Source of the DNA: Diaporthe sp. PMI_573
Lineage: Eukaryota > Ascomycota > Sordariomycetes > Diaporthales > Diaporthaceae
Direction of reading: 5' to 3'
Assembly (NCBI GenBank): GCA_021399435.1
Contig: JAJTUP010000005.1
Location: 1,488,001 to 1,552,000 of the forward strand
Length of the DNA stretch: 64,000 nucleotides
Shown: positions 35,923-47,040 of the stretch, piece after piece
Position numbering within the stretch: position 1 is the stretch's first letter
How the letters are laid out: every line of letters begins with the position of its first letter
Made by a program: the position numbers and the translations under genes
The notes under the pieces: model-generated
What the model was told of the DNA's origin: nothing
The model's database searches: none
Seen by the model: the letters and a program-made list of their open reading frames with translations, nothing else

Positions 35923-36405
35923 AACGTTAACCCGTCCTTGTCAACTAAAGAGTAAAAACTATACAATTCGCCAAGGCTAGCATCTTGAGGCGGAAACGGG
36001 AGGTTCAGAACACGCCACTGAAGAGGCAGGAAATGTCCAAATAAATACGGCATTGCCAGCTAGACTCTATGGCTTCGTCTTGAATTTCCGTGGCCGTTCT
36101 TCCATTCCAATGGGCGGCCCGCCTGCCCAGCTCGCCATTCGACCTATCTCCTCAAACTTGTCTATGGTAGTTCTGATCCAAATTTCGACCTGTGCGCATT
36201 TGCGCACGTTGATGATGGTGGGCCTATCTTCTTAAAAAAATATTTTCCTTGAGTCCTTGCACTGAGGCTTTTTGATCAACGTACGAAACGCCATCGTTGA
36301 TGTTAAGAGTTGACGGTTTGGCAATGGCTCATCTATCGTCTCCCACTTGTTCCTTCAACGTGGTCTGTGTAGCCTTTCAAAGAACACCCCGCAACTTCAT
36401 GGACC
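35923..36405. other. Intergenic, no feature recognised
   Basis: 483 bp between the membrane protein and the asparaginase-like remnant. Short frames only. Confidence 0.4.
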
Positions 36406-37525
36406 ATGACTGCGGATTGCATGGGACCTAAATCACCAGGCTTGGCCACGCCAACCGAAGCTGGTCGTACCCTGCCAGTCAACAGCGAGGATGTTATAAG
36501 AACCGACCGAGGCGGAATCGTCGAAAACACACATCGCATCCACGCAGCCATCGCTGACCAAGAAGGCAAGCTCCAGTATGCCGTTGATGACCCAGATCGG
36601 GTGACGCTTGCGCGCTTAGTAGCCAAGCCCATTCAAGCCTCGGCTATCCTCGAGACTGGTGCTGCCGACCGATTCGATTTCGACGATGCAGACATTGCGC
36701 TCATGTGCGCATCACACAGCAGCGAACCACCTCGAATCTCCAGGGCCCAGCAGACGCTGAGGAAAGCTGGTGCGAAGGAAAAGGACCTGGCATGTGGTGG
36801 TCATGCGGCCCTCGCTGCAGCGATAAATCGCGCCTGGAATGAGGAACGTTACTCGCCAACGGGCATATGCAACAATTGCTTAGGAAAACATGTTGGGATG
36901 GTAGCAGGGGCGATATGTCCAGGTGGTGCTGTCTCTGGGTATCACGAAGCTTGCCATCCCATGCAGCTCCGTGTGAAACAGGCAGTTGAAGACATGAGCG
37001 GTCTGTGTGAAGACAGTGTTCAATAGGCGGTAGATGGATGCAACATTCCCAGCTCCCGCAATGCCCCTGCCCAATCTTGCTTTGATGTATGCAAAGCCTG
37101 CCGAAGCGGACGTTGGGCGGGTTGCAAAGTTGGTTGGTCAAGACACCTCTCCTCAGTAAATGATATCGGCCAGAAGGAAAGACCATCTGGCTCGGATCCA
37201 TAAGTCTATGTCTATGTATGCGGACATGGTAGGAGGGTACGGGCGCTTCTGCACAGCTTTGATGAGAACATATGAAGGGGCACTGGTTGGGAACCTAGGG
37301 GTTGATGGCTGCTATGGCATCGCTCTTCGTGCGCCGCCGAACAGCTCATCACAATACAACCTCGGACAACACGCAATTGGGATTGCATTAGAATCCGAAG
37401 ACGGCAATTTTGACATACAATTAGCCGGGTTTCATCATCCCAGTATTATCAACACAGCAGGTGTGGTCACAGGCAGCCACGGGCATCACTTTCAGGTCCG
37501 GAGCCACCAAGGGCGAGAGACATGA
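36406..37525 (+). pseudogene. Decayed L-asparaginase-II-like gene
   Basis: Remnant of an asparaginase II family gene (fungal/rhizobial thermolabile type). Recognisable blocks in order: DRGGIVENTHRIHAA, AKPIQASAILETGA, ALMCASHSSEPP, LACGGHAAL, NNCLGKHVGM, VDGCNIP, PAMPLPNLALMYA, MVGGYGRFCTALM, GALVGNLGVDGCYGIALR, HHPSIINTAGVVTG. Lesions: an in-frame TAG at 37024-37026, where the family usually has Trp before the DGC block; one extra base around 37048-37052 in a C run, which shifts frame; and a TAA at 37157-37159. Near the C-terminus about 20 residues between the EDGNFDIQ and LAGFHHP blocks appear to be missing. No intron with usable splice sites removes the TAG. I take it as a pseudogene; base-calling error could explain the shift but not all lesions. 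Confidence 0.75.
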
Positions 37526-38090
37526 TGTTCTTCATGAAGACTGCACAATCGAGAAAAGATCAACGTACTAGGGTGCCATAGTCTAAACATATATGCTTGT
37601 TTTATTTCTAGTACCTCCCCGGAGATCTATGCCTTCACTATTGCCATGCCAGACAGGCCACATGCACATAACCACATGAAACGTGAATTCATCTGAAAAA
37701 TGTAGGGTGCGTTGAAATCTGAAGAAAAGAGAAGAAAACTAGATCTCTGTCGGTACTTCACTACTTGAAAAATAATAACTGACAGACAAATAACCTTGAG
37801 TGAAGCGGCTTCGTTGTGTAGTCTGTAAAGCTTTGATTCAGGGACATTTTGGTATCTCGCATGATATACGATGGGAATCACATTTGAGCTTGGGTTTATC
37901 TGCGCCTGCCGACTTGTAGATCCAAGCCGACTTGGATCCTCAGGTTATAATCACCATCCTGCCTGTCCACGGTTCCGCCTCTTTGCATGTCATTTCTGAG
38001 AACCACCCATGAGCTCAGATCCAGCTGGGAACGAACATCCTCCCAGTCAACCGGGCTAGGAGGAAGCTCACTAGACGCCCTCCAACTGCT
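37526..38090. other. Intergenic, convergent 3' region
   Basis: 565 bp between the asparaginase remnant (plus) and the GH72 gene (minus). A/T-rich patches near 37540-37800 may be 3' UTR. Nothing else seen. Confidence 0.4.
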
Positions 38091-39491
38091 CTAAGGAAGC
38101 GGAAATGGACGCGTCACGACCTCGGCCTGATCTGACGCCCGTACCTCAAATGTGACGGGCTGCTCATTGCATCCAAGGAGCCTCTTCTTGAGTGTCTTGA
38201 ACTCGGAACTCTTGCGCAATAACATGGCCCCTTCAGGATTCTGCGTGAGTTCAACAATACCATATCCATTTGGACCCTGGTAAAACTGGTAAACACAGCC
38301 GCCGGAAAACACATGTGTCATCTCTGAGGAGTAGATTGCTGTGGTCTCGTGAAATACGCGGGGTCTGGCGGTATTAGCACCGTATTCGGAGAAGAAGACG
38401 GGAATATCTGTGTCAGAGAAGAGGTGGACCTGTATATCAGGAAAGAAGGTCAGTGGCCGCCACAGAATGGGGTAGTGACAACACTCAGTCACGTCTCGGG
38501 AGAGAGGCTGGAACCCATAGCACTTGCCAGTTGATTATAGCCAGATATTTGCATCGAGGAGTTTCTGCCAGCCCAGGAATAGTTGCAGAACTAGCAAAAG
38601 ACCAGTCAGCAGTGACACCCACTCGTTAAATGCGCATTACAGCGACTCACACAATAGAAATCGATAGACTCATCCCGGGATCCAGCAGTGAGATAGTCAA
38701 AAGTTGACCTGGTGAACATCCTGACATCTGCAGCACTGTAGCCAACTGGCAGGACTCGCTGTTCCGAAGCCTCTCGAGCCAGGGCCATGTATCTTTTCAC
38801 ATCCCTTGTGACTGCCCGGATGACAGATGCCGCGGCAGTTGAGGCGTGGTCGTTGATGACTTCGTTTGCGACCAACACGCCCAAGTGTTCGGGTAGGCTG
38901 CCATGCAATCGACCGTGGAGAAGCAGTGTTCCAGCAGCTCTTGATTGTGTGATTCCAATGGTGTCATCCTGTCGATGCAAACCCTTGGAGTGGACAGGCA
39001 CTGGACTCATAGACATCAGTTCACTGTAGCACAAAGATGCGAGCGTTTCTTTAGGCCGGTCTCACAACCAGAACATAGATGCCGGCGTCCTCGAGCAGTT
39101 TCATCACTGCATCATGGATTTTGGTAGGGTCAATGTGGACTTCTAGAAGTTAACCTATTGTCATCTAGTTTGGAATTTGAGGTTAAAATCTCAACCCAGT
39201 CATTGCTTACAAACATGGAGGGTGTTCAGCCCCAGCTCCTTGAAAGCTTCCAAGTCCCTCCGCAGATCCTCGATTCCATCATCAGCGAGCGGGTCACTTC
39301 TTGAGACTTTGTTCCTTCTCAGGTCCTGGTAGACTATCCCTTTGACCAGGAACTGCGACCATCAGGCGAGGTTAACGGGTCAATTGATCCATTCATGAGA
39401 CCGGTTCACACAGAGCGAGAGCACCTACTCGTTTGCCCCCTGTCCAGAAATACCTGCTGTCGATGGTGACGGGCCGGATAGATCCAGTCAT
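38091..39491 (-). pseudogene. GH72 beta-1,3-glucanosyltransferase-like, one-base frameshift
   Basis: Cell-wall glucan remodelling family (Gel/Gas). Exons by splice signals: 39491-39429, 39352-39211, 39139-39066, 39000-38651, 38590-38528, 38429-38091. Conserved blocks: RYFWTGGKRFLVKGIVYQ, LNTLHVFHIDPTKIHD, NQELLEHCFSTVDCMAAYP, NEVIN with the acid/base Glu, PVGYSAADV, FFSEYGAN with the nucleophile Glu, and VFSGGCVYQFY. In the fourth exon the frame changes between the AAYPNT and LGVLVANEV blocks (about 38884-38888). The exon is 350 nt where 351 would keep frame, so one base seems lost from a short T run. The fifth intron (38527-38430) starts with GCAAGT, a GC-AG type. No signal peptide precedes the domain and no GPI signal or CBM43 follows, unlike typical family members. 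Probably decaying; a sequencing error could restore the frame but not the missing ends. Confidence 0.75.
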
Positions 39492-39928
39492 CTCGAAATC
39501 TTGTATGCCGCAATGCAGTCCTCTGTGATTCGCAAGCGCAGTCGGTGGTTGAAAGCACTAGTGATGTTTGAAGCACAGAGACTGCACATGTGAGGTTGAG
39601 CACACCAGCCTACGACTAGGCAGCGACCACGGCTGACACCACTGACGTCAACCCCTTCTTATGCCCCCTCATGGACACCCTGGGCGTGGAACCAGAGCCT
39701 CCAGACTGTCGGGTTAAACTGAAATGTCAAGAAACAAAAGCAGAGAAAAGCCACAAGGACCTTTGATCCATCGGGACAGCTTGCCCAAGGGTCTGCTTGG
39801 ACAAGAAGGTTCGCCTCGACATGAGAAGGTGCGTTTCTACTGGAACCCTGTGGTGATTATTGATTGGTTCTTTCGCAAGAACGCCAGCCCCTTTCAAGGA
39901 TACTGTACATGTTCCGAAGGAGTCACTC
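39492..39928. other. Intergenic, upstream of GH72-like gene
   Basis: 437 bp. A minus-strand stretch starting near 39603 encodes a weakly signal-peptide-like run, but it is not in frame with the GH72 domain and no splice donor links it. Confidence 0.35.
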
Positions 39929-40945
39929 TCAACTGTGCTGCTTCAGAAATTGGAGTACCTTCTCCGAAACAACATCGTGACCTTCCTCGGGGACGTAATG
40001 CCCAATTCCGCCCCCGAGTGCAACCGGTTCGTACCATGTCCCAGGCTCGATCCATTCCTTCCAGATCCCCGCCACATCCATCTTCGCACCAAGATTCCTC
40101 TGTGAGAACATAACCAGGGTTGGAACATCGATCTTTGCCCCCGCCTTCTGATCATCCTCCTGCTTCTTGTACTCCGGTGCAGCCCCGGCCGCATAGTCTT
40201 CACAGGTGTGTCGCAGCGTCTCCTCTTCGTCGAATAGCTCCGCGTGGATCTCAACGGCCCCGTCCGACTGGATCCTGGCAAGCCCTTCCTCACTGCCAGC
40301 CAGCCGGAGATGCGCATTTCGGCACCACTGCGCTCCCCCGTATGCCTTGATCATCTGAACGGCCACCTCGACGTTGGCAAGCAGTGGCCAGTGGAAGTAT
40401 CCCGTCGCAATGGCCGGATTAGAGAAGTTGTCCCACTGAACTTTGGTGGGAACAATGTCCATCAGGATTGCACTGATGATTTTCACAAAGCGGAAGTCGG
40501 CTTTGGACACGGCCAACCGATGACAAATGCGCGCGCCGCGATCGTGTCCGCCGAGAATGAGGCGCCGAGGTGAGCCCTCGGAGAGCTTGAAAACGGATTG
40601 GAGAGCCTCGAGGAGTGCGCCGCCAATGTCTCTCGGTGCACTGCTCCCCGCCGGGCTACTAATGCCATAACCAGGAAGCTCCGGCACAAAGAGCGAGACC
40701 TCTTTGCTGAGCTTTGGGACGACGTGACGCCAGCTGCGCGCAGCCCTGGTCAGCTGGCTATGTGCGCAAATTCGGCCGCTCATGGTCACTTACATGAGAG
40801 AGGATTGGGGGTATCCGTGTATCAGAATCAAGATTGGCTGGTCATTGCCGAGGTCTGAGCTGTAGCTCACCACCTTGGATCCGCTCGCCGTGTCAGTCTC
40901 CTGCCTCTGGAGGTCTGGGTAAAAGTTCTTTGACTTGGCAGACAT
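39929..40945 (-). CDS. Alpha/beta hydrolase, epoxide hydrolase/haloacetate dehalogenase-like
   Basis: Soluble hydrolase, 318 aa from two exons, 40945-40794 and 40733-39929; 60-nt intron GTAAGT..CAG. The join gives HGYPQSSLIWRHVVPKL, a textbook oxyanion-hole block (HG-x-P). The nucleophile motif is GGHDRGAR with Asp rather than Ser, which marks epoxide hydrolases and haloalkane/haloacetate dehalogenases (ester intermediate on Asp). The C-terminal GGGIGHYVPEE supplies the catalytic His. A TTG-started extension of 13 codons exists upstream, but the ATG at 40945 is the natural start. Substrate cannot be told; the lack of a signal peptide points to cytosolic detoxification. Confidence 0.88.
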
Positions 40946-43900
40946 TTTTTTTCCCTGGTCAGTAGTGTCTCTGGCGATGCTCAACCTGAGTAAATCTTGG
41001 GAATCAGTAGATGGGATGGCATCGTGGCATCAGGAAAGCAGCCGTTTGCCCGCAAAATGGTAAACCTATTTAGCTGATGTCATCTGCCGAGTGGAGGAAC
41101 GCGCCCTTCCGGAGCACAACGGGGCGGCCGTTCGGGCACTCGGCCGACTTCGGCTCCGGCCAGCCAGAAAAGGGGGCCGGGGCTCAAAGGTCTCCTGCAG
41201 TCATGAATCGAACCAAGGTCAACATACTACCAGGGGGACAACGCTTTCAGACTCAACATGGATGCCCAGGACTTCGAGCTTATGGGTCATCCTCATCTGC
41301 TGGAGAAATCGGTCATTGCCCAGAACCGTTAAGCAATTCTTGAGAGCAGTATTGTGGTTCGAACCATGGCCACGGGCAAGTCCCAAGGACGATAGCGTGG
41401 ACCATTTCCTGCAGATATCTGTCGGTCACTCCTACGCCTCCCTGTCAGACTCTTCAAGTTCATAGTCCAGGTGCCCAAGAAATGGACAGCTCTGTCAAGA
41501 AAAATGAATCACCTTCTGACCCGAATAAGATTTTGCAGATTATCCATTGAGAACACGACAAAAATTTGTGGAGGACGGGATAAGAGACCCAGCTGAAAGC
41601 TTCTGGTCTGGGGACCAACAGCCTCACTTGCTGTCATGTGGATTCTTGGTAAACTTATGACTGCCTCCAACAGCCAATTAAAGAAATGCAAATAACTCGT
41701 GAACCTTCTGCTGTATGAGAGGGATTGAGCTGAAGGCAGCATCTTGAGTAGCCACGCCGACTTTGTCGTAGAAACCAAATAGCTTCATCTTTTGATCAAC
41801 TGCAATCTGGTTACATCACCGAGCCGCTGCTGTGTGCCTGAACCGTGGCTCTCGGCTAAGACCACCACGTTCCTCCAGTATTTCCTTCCGGCGAGTTCCA
41901 TACATGGTTTCTCAGCAACATCGTGCTTCGGTGCCCCATAAAAGGCAGCCAATGCGATCTCACTGACTTGGTCAACATTTGTGCTTCGTCAACAGCTTCC
42001 ACAACCTGGTCACTCCTACCCGGCTGATTCTTTCCATGGCGCTGATCAAAGCCCCCCAAGTCACCAACTCACCAAGTGCTACTCGTCCACTCACCTCTTC
42101 CCATCTCACCCGCTGCTACCATCAGCAGGACTACCTCTCTCTTTTTTATCAGCTGCTAGGGCGTCGGTAGCTCTTCTGATCCCACTGGCTGCCACTTGGG
42201 AGGTTGCCTCACCCTTTCTCACCAGCTGGTACCTCGTCGATCGCGTCCCCATTCTCTCCTAATTGATACCATCAGTACAGCTCCCTCTGCTCTTCTCAAC
42301 AATCCCCTCTTCTCTTCTCACCAATCACCATTCAACGACAAATTTCTTGCCCCTGCCCACTGCAAAGTGGCCGTCGGTCCCAATCTCTTTGCCAGGATTA
42401 CCTCTTTCTGGCAACGCCAGCTCGGCTCGCCGGCCCCTGCTTTGGGACCACTTCTACCCATCTGACAGGATCCATCCCGGCCCGACGCTGTACCACTCTA
42501 GACCTGCTTCATCAATTTCAACTGCTGGACACATCCATCCAGACTGACAGCTTGTGTTTGCTCGACAAAATTCATCTAGTCTGTCTGCTCCAGGATTCGG
42601 CTCTGCTCCAGGATTCGGCTCTCACCGACTGATTATCAGCTTCTACCTACACGGCCAGACCCAACAATCTGACCACGCTACCCAGACCAACCAGATTCTG
42701 CTCACTTGGCAATCATCAACTGATCAAATCACATCCGGGCGACTTGAGCATTGTCCTTCCCTTAGATCCAACGCGGTTGGTCTGGACCTGTGTGCCCATT
42801 GGCAGCTGGTCAGCCATCTCTGGTATTTGGCCCGTGATATCTGCCAACTCCAGCTTCGACCTGATTCACGACTTGTGTCTCTGTTGACACTGGTGCCCAG
42901 CCCAGCATTCCGCCCTTGCTCAACAGGGCAACAGGCAGGCTTCCCAGCACAAGAGGACAATTGTCAAGCCACGGCAAGGGTGTCCACCTGAACATCACGA
43001 ATTTGGAAAATTGATCTAAAAAATCATACCCTCTTTCATCAACTTCCTCCGAGTGACAGGCCTAGAAGCCCCCTCCATTCCTTCGCCAGCCTCAACACTC
43101 AGCGACTGGAAAAGCCACAAAGGCCAGAAATACTCTTCGCTTTCTCTTTGTCATCCTCAGGCAAGGTGCAACACATCTGGGTCACCTTTCTGTCTTTATT
43201 ATCCGATCATTGATTTTCAGATCACAACATATCACCTATCATCACATCCCAGATATTCCACCGAGATTCATCTGGTTGACATACCAGCTACTTGATAAGG
43301 CCACAATCTCCCAACATTTCCAGAGAAGACCACCCAGCAGCAGAATTGATTTGAACAATTCTCAAGAACCACAACCGTTTATCCTCACCCATTTCAACAC
43401 CAGAACTCACACACTGTCGAAACCACTCAAACACATGTAAGTTTTACTGCCTCCTCATCCTCTCAAATAGTTCCAATACTTGGCAGTAATGTCAAGTAGT
43501 AGTATGCAAAACTAATGTGACTGTTGTATAGCAGACTCATCTTGGCTTAACACTGACGAGAAGCCTTTGGGCTTGTTTGGGCCTATTCTGCACAACGTTG
43601 AGACTGGTCACATCTCTGGTCACCATACATCCGGACCTCGGATATCTATCCGGATCCCGAACTCAGTAATTTTACTCACTCACCAACCTCCATTAGCAGA
43701 CTGACATTCTACATTGAATTCAGCACTGAGTTATTCATCTGCCAAGTGCACTATCCTTCCAGGAACACACTTGAACTAAAAGCAGACAATCTGAGCCTCC
43801 ACTGCTTGGTTCTGGTTCAACAGTAGACATCTCTGTCTATCTCCAGCTTGAGTCTTGCTTTGCTGTCAGAGTTCCAGCAAGCTCAACCCATTGGACACTT

Positions 43901-44570
43901 ATCAGCGGATCAGAATAAGGGGATCTCCTGAATCACGCAAAGAGCATTCGAGCTCCTATTGAGCAAAGACAACTCACAGCGTTTTTACTCTTTTCCAGAA
44001 GGACAACTTTGCTTGTCTGTACTCACATTCTCCATTCGCCAAAGAAAAGGTGATTTACCTAGGTGACTTGAGCGAGATCAACCTGCACACAACAGCAGTG
44101 ACTCAGGCAAAACTGCTGAATGGGAATGATCTATTATTCCAAGCCCAGGAAATTGAGATACAAACTCAGTCGAGGGTTGTTTCCAGAGGGCGGCTTATCA
44201 ATTACCATCAGTTGTGGAGGAGAGCAAGCTTTCGTCCGAAAGCTTTATGGGCTCAGAGGAGCTCAACTCTGGAGAGCTCAAATCTAGGGGCCCAACCTTC
44301 AATTGCAGCCTTGCCCGCCCACAGCTGTCAATTGTTTTTCAGCACATGGGGAAAACATCCAACGCGTCGCTTTTGTCTACTTTCAGGCTCGTTACCAAGA
44401 CTCTTCGACAATTTTCTGAACTCTTGACGCAGCCCCAGGCTCTGACCCTTCTGTCACAACCTTGACCTCTATTCATCATCTCATTGCCGACAATTTGCAC
44501 ACTGCATCCAACTGCAGACAACCAGCCTCTCAGTAAACCTGCCAACACAAAACCGACTAGACCCGACAAA
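40946..44570. other. Gene-free 3.6 kb; downstream 2.5 kb probably a long 5' leader
   Basis: From about 41980 to 44570 the plus strand is rich in C, T and A with low G, unlike coding DNA nearby, and runs into the ATG of the 602-aa gene. Many short upstream ATGs occur. An imperfect tandem duplication of 18 nt lies at 42583-42618, and one near-copy of the TACCTAGGTA palindrome at 44056-44065. No conserved protein pattern was seen. A long, possibly intron-containing 5' UTR is inferred from composition. Confidence 0.4.
42583..42618. repeat. Tandem duplication of 18 nt
   Basis: Two adjacent copies of CTCTGCTCCAGGATTCGG, differing at one base, in the C/T-rich leader. Confidence 0.7.
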
Positions 44571-46379
44571 ATGGCTTCCAGGGTGTACCTCACATTGGGG
44601 GAGAGGACCGTGATGGTCTCCCGCCCAGCGACGTACCAGGATCTCCTAAGCGAGATCAGAACCCATTTCCCAAATGCCGCGGCGGTATACAGCCTCGCGG
44701 TCCTTTTCCAGCCTGCCACGATAGGTGGTATCCTTCAAAATTGGGTGGAGGTTGCTCCGAGTGCCTATGCCCACGTTCACGACGGGGCGGAGCTGTTCGT
44801 CAATGTAGTTCACTCCCTCACCAAGGAATACATCTTGCCCTTGCCTGGCCAATCGGTCCCTAATCGTCAACATCGTAAACAGGTCCGACGAACAGATGGT
44901 CACGGAAACCGGGTTGGCGCCAACCCTGGCGACGTCGACGCCACGGCACAGAACGACCAGGTGAGCAAAATAAGATCCAGAGGGGTCTCAAGCGGACCCA
45001 GAGGGGTCTCGCAAAACTTCGACAATTCTTCGATGAGCCTAGAGCTGGAGCGACCTGGCGGGGATGCTTTCGCCAGCGGCTGGGGCGGCGCGTCTGGACG
45101 CTTCCGACGCTCAACGAAGCTTGTGCCTAACCTCAAGGACTGCAAGGAGGCCGTTGGGCAGACTGTCGGACAGTCGAACCTTTATCCGGAGGACGAAGAG
45201 GAAGAGATTGCTAACATCCAGCTGGGCACACACCAGAACCAGAACCAGAGCCAGAACCAGGACCAGAACCAGGGACTGGAGGCCACCGAGGCCGGCTGGT
45301 ATGCCGGCGCCGAGCCCACCCAGATGGACGAGAACCTCGGCCAGACCGAGGCCCAGCACCTTGCTGGTGGCCTCGTGGAAGACCAGAACGAGGGTAAGCA
45401 AGCCAGACGATTCCATTCCAACGATGCCAACCGTAATTGGTTTGCTGTTTCCCATTCCCCTCAGAACTCTCGTGGACCCTTGCCGGAAAACCCCAGAAGT
45501 CCCGCAATGCTCAGAACCCCACAATGGGGAAACCGTAATACAGCTGGATGTGCATGGGGCGGGTACAGGACTCCCCCTCCCGGAAAATGGCGCCCTTACC
45601 AAGGAGGGCGAAGTGTTCCGGAATACGTGGGGAGCCGTTCTTGTTCCCCGATTGATGCTGGAGCTTGGAACCAGGAAGGCAATCCAGGTGGATGGAATGA
45701 TGATGTTGCTGACCACGAATACGCTCGTATAGGTCACCTCACCAATGGCGTCCACACCAACGGAGTTACCACCAACGATAACTTGACCAATGGCCACGCG
45801 GCCGCTCACTCAGAAGAGGTTAGTCAGTATTCTCAACACCAGGATCGGCACTACAGAGCCAGCGACTGGAGCCCTCTGCGCCCCCAGTCCAATGGCTATC
45901 ACCGGCCTCAGGACCTTCGGTTTCGAAGTAATCCCACTGCAGAACCTGATACCAAGGCTTTTGCTGGCTCCCGTTTCCGTCGCAACCCTGCCGAGGTTAC
46001 CTATGGCTCTCCGAGACCAAGGATCCAAGGAAGCAACTCCGGATGGACTACCATTGGCCGAAAGAAGAATACCTGGACTAACATCCCGTTGCAGGAGGAG
46101 AGCGACCCAGAGCGGGCCCAGCCCAACGACAACAACCACGCCTGGTATGCACAAACACCACCACCGAACAACTTCCACAGGACCCCCGGTCACTGGAGAG
46201 ACTCAGGCCACCAGCATGGTAGACTTGTGGGAAACACAACTGACAAGTTCCAACAGAAGCAGAGATCCGGACCAGAGATCAGCTGGGGCTCGGATTTCTG
46301 GGGTGGACCGCCGCCCAACAGAAACCAGAGGGGCGCCTTTACGCACGATGACACGCCAGCATCCAAGCACTGGCAGTAA
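44571..46379 (+). CDS. N/Q- and GW-rich protein with N-terminal ubiquitin-like (beta-grasp) domain
   Basis: Single exon, 602 aa; the Met at 44571 opens the domain, and frame upstream of it has no ATG. I do not recognise a named family. Residues 1-80 look like a beta-grasp domain: RVYLTLGERTVMVSRPATYQ then DLLSEIRTHFP, an LFQP strand and a final ELFVNVV strand. The same order of features is seen at the start of the gene at 51598. The rest is low complexity: a (NQ/SQ/DQ)n run near residues 222-235 (CCAGAA repeats at 45234-45275), TNG repeats near 390-405, and scattered Trp-Gly pairs (GWGG, GWND, SWGSDFWGG). Basic R/P-rich parts suggest RNA binding or a scaffold in granules; this is inference from composition. 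No membrane segment or signal peptide. Confidence 0.7.
   Translation: MASRVYLTLGERTVMVSRPATYQDLLSEIRTHFPNAAAVYSLAVLFQPATIGGILQNWVEVAPSAYAHVHDGAELFVNVVHSLTKEYILPLPGQSVPNRQHRKQVRRTDGHGNRVGANPGDVDATAQNDQVSKIRSRGVSSGPRGVSQNFDNSSMSLELERPGGDAFASGWGGASGRFRRSTKLVPNLKDCKEAVGQTVGQSNLYPEDEEEEIANIQLGTHQNQNQSQNQDQNQGLEATEAGWYAGAEPTQMDENLGQTEAQHLAGGLVEDQNEGKQARRFHSNDANRNWFAVSHSPQNSRGPLPENPRSPAMLRTPQWGNRNTAGCAWGGYRTPPPGKWRPYQGGRSVPEYVGSRSCSPIDAGAWNQEGNPGGWNDDVADHEYARIGHLTNGVHTNGVTTNDNLTNGHAAAHSEEVSQYSQHQDRHYRASDWSPLRPQSNGYHRPQDLRFRSNPTAEPDTKAFAGSRFRRNPAEVTYGSPRPRIQGSNSGWTTIGRKKNTWTNIPLQEESDPERAQPNDNNHAWYAQTPPPNNFHRTPGHWRDSGHQHGRLVGNTTDKFQQKQRSGPEISWGSDFWGGPPPNRNQRGAFTHDDTPASKHWQ
45234..45275 (+). repeat. 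CCAGAA-type hexamer repeat inside coding sequence
   Basis: Seven imperfect copies of a 6-nt unit encode alternating Asn/Gln with Ser and Asp variants in the 602-aa protein. Confidence 0.75.
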
Positions 46380-47040
46380 TCCCCTCTTCTCTCCGAGCAA
46401 TGGTGAGTGAGTGTCTCTGCTTTCTCTCCCCTTAGCCAGGGCTATTTCAGGAGCCTTGGAGTTTGGGACTAACACGTGTTCTGGTTTTCACAGCCATCCT
46501 CAACACTGTTCCGGCCTGCGGGCACCTAAAACACTATTCTTATGGCTCCGATCGTCCCCCTTCTCCTTTATCAGTCACTCACCTAATTCGATCGGAGTGC
46601 CGAAACGAAATGATACCACACTTTTGGAAGCCCCGGAATGAGGGCCAAGCAGGCCAACCAAGCCTGCGGGGGACATGTTGCAGTCTCGTAAAGATGGCTC
46701 GGGCAGCATTCATAGTGCTGCCAGTCACCCTGGCCATACCTCGGCTGGGACGAAACCTCCGTTACCCTGAATGAACAGGCTTTGAAGAGAGCTCCGGGTT
46801 TCCGGTCAACCAAGCACTTCAATGTGCTCTACGCAGAAGAAAATTGAACGCGTTGAATTCTAAATTTTGCTGGCCTATTACTTGTGAGTGCGGCATTTTC
46901 TTACCCGTGGGCGGCCGCACTTATGAAAGTGCTTGGTGATTGCTCGGGCAAATGATTTCTGGTGTACTTGTGAAACTTCCCGTGTTCTAAACAGCCTGCT
47001 GGAACTCCGACCATCGACAACTCTGCTCCTGTAATGGAAA
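46380..47040. other. Intergenic, convergent 3' ends
   Basis: 661 bp between the 602-aa protein gene (plus) and the second Zn2Cys6 gene (minus). Short frames without pattern. Confidence 0.5.

Noticed and set aside
41205..41225. String resembling a tRNA T-loop on the minus strand (GGTTCGATTC)
   Set aside because: The flanking bases do not form a T stem, and no acceptor or anticodon stem can be built.
45111..45809. 232-codon minus-strand frame inside the 602-aa gene
   Set aside because: It mirrors the repeat-rich coding sequence of the plus strand (Val/Leu runs from the CCAGAA repeats) and is not an independent gene.
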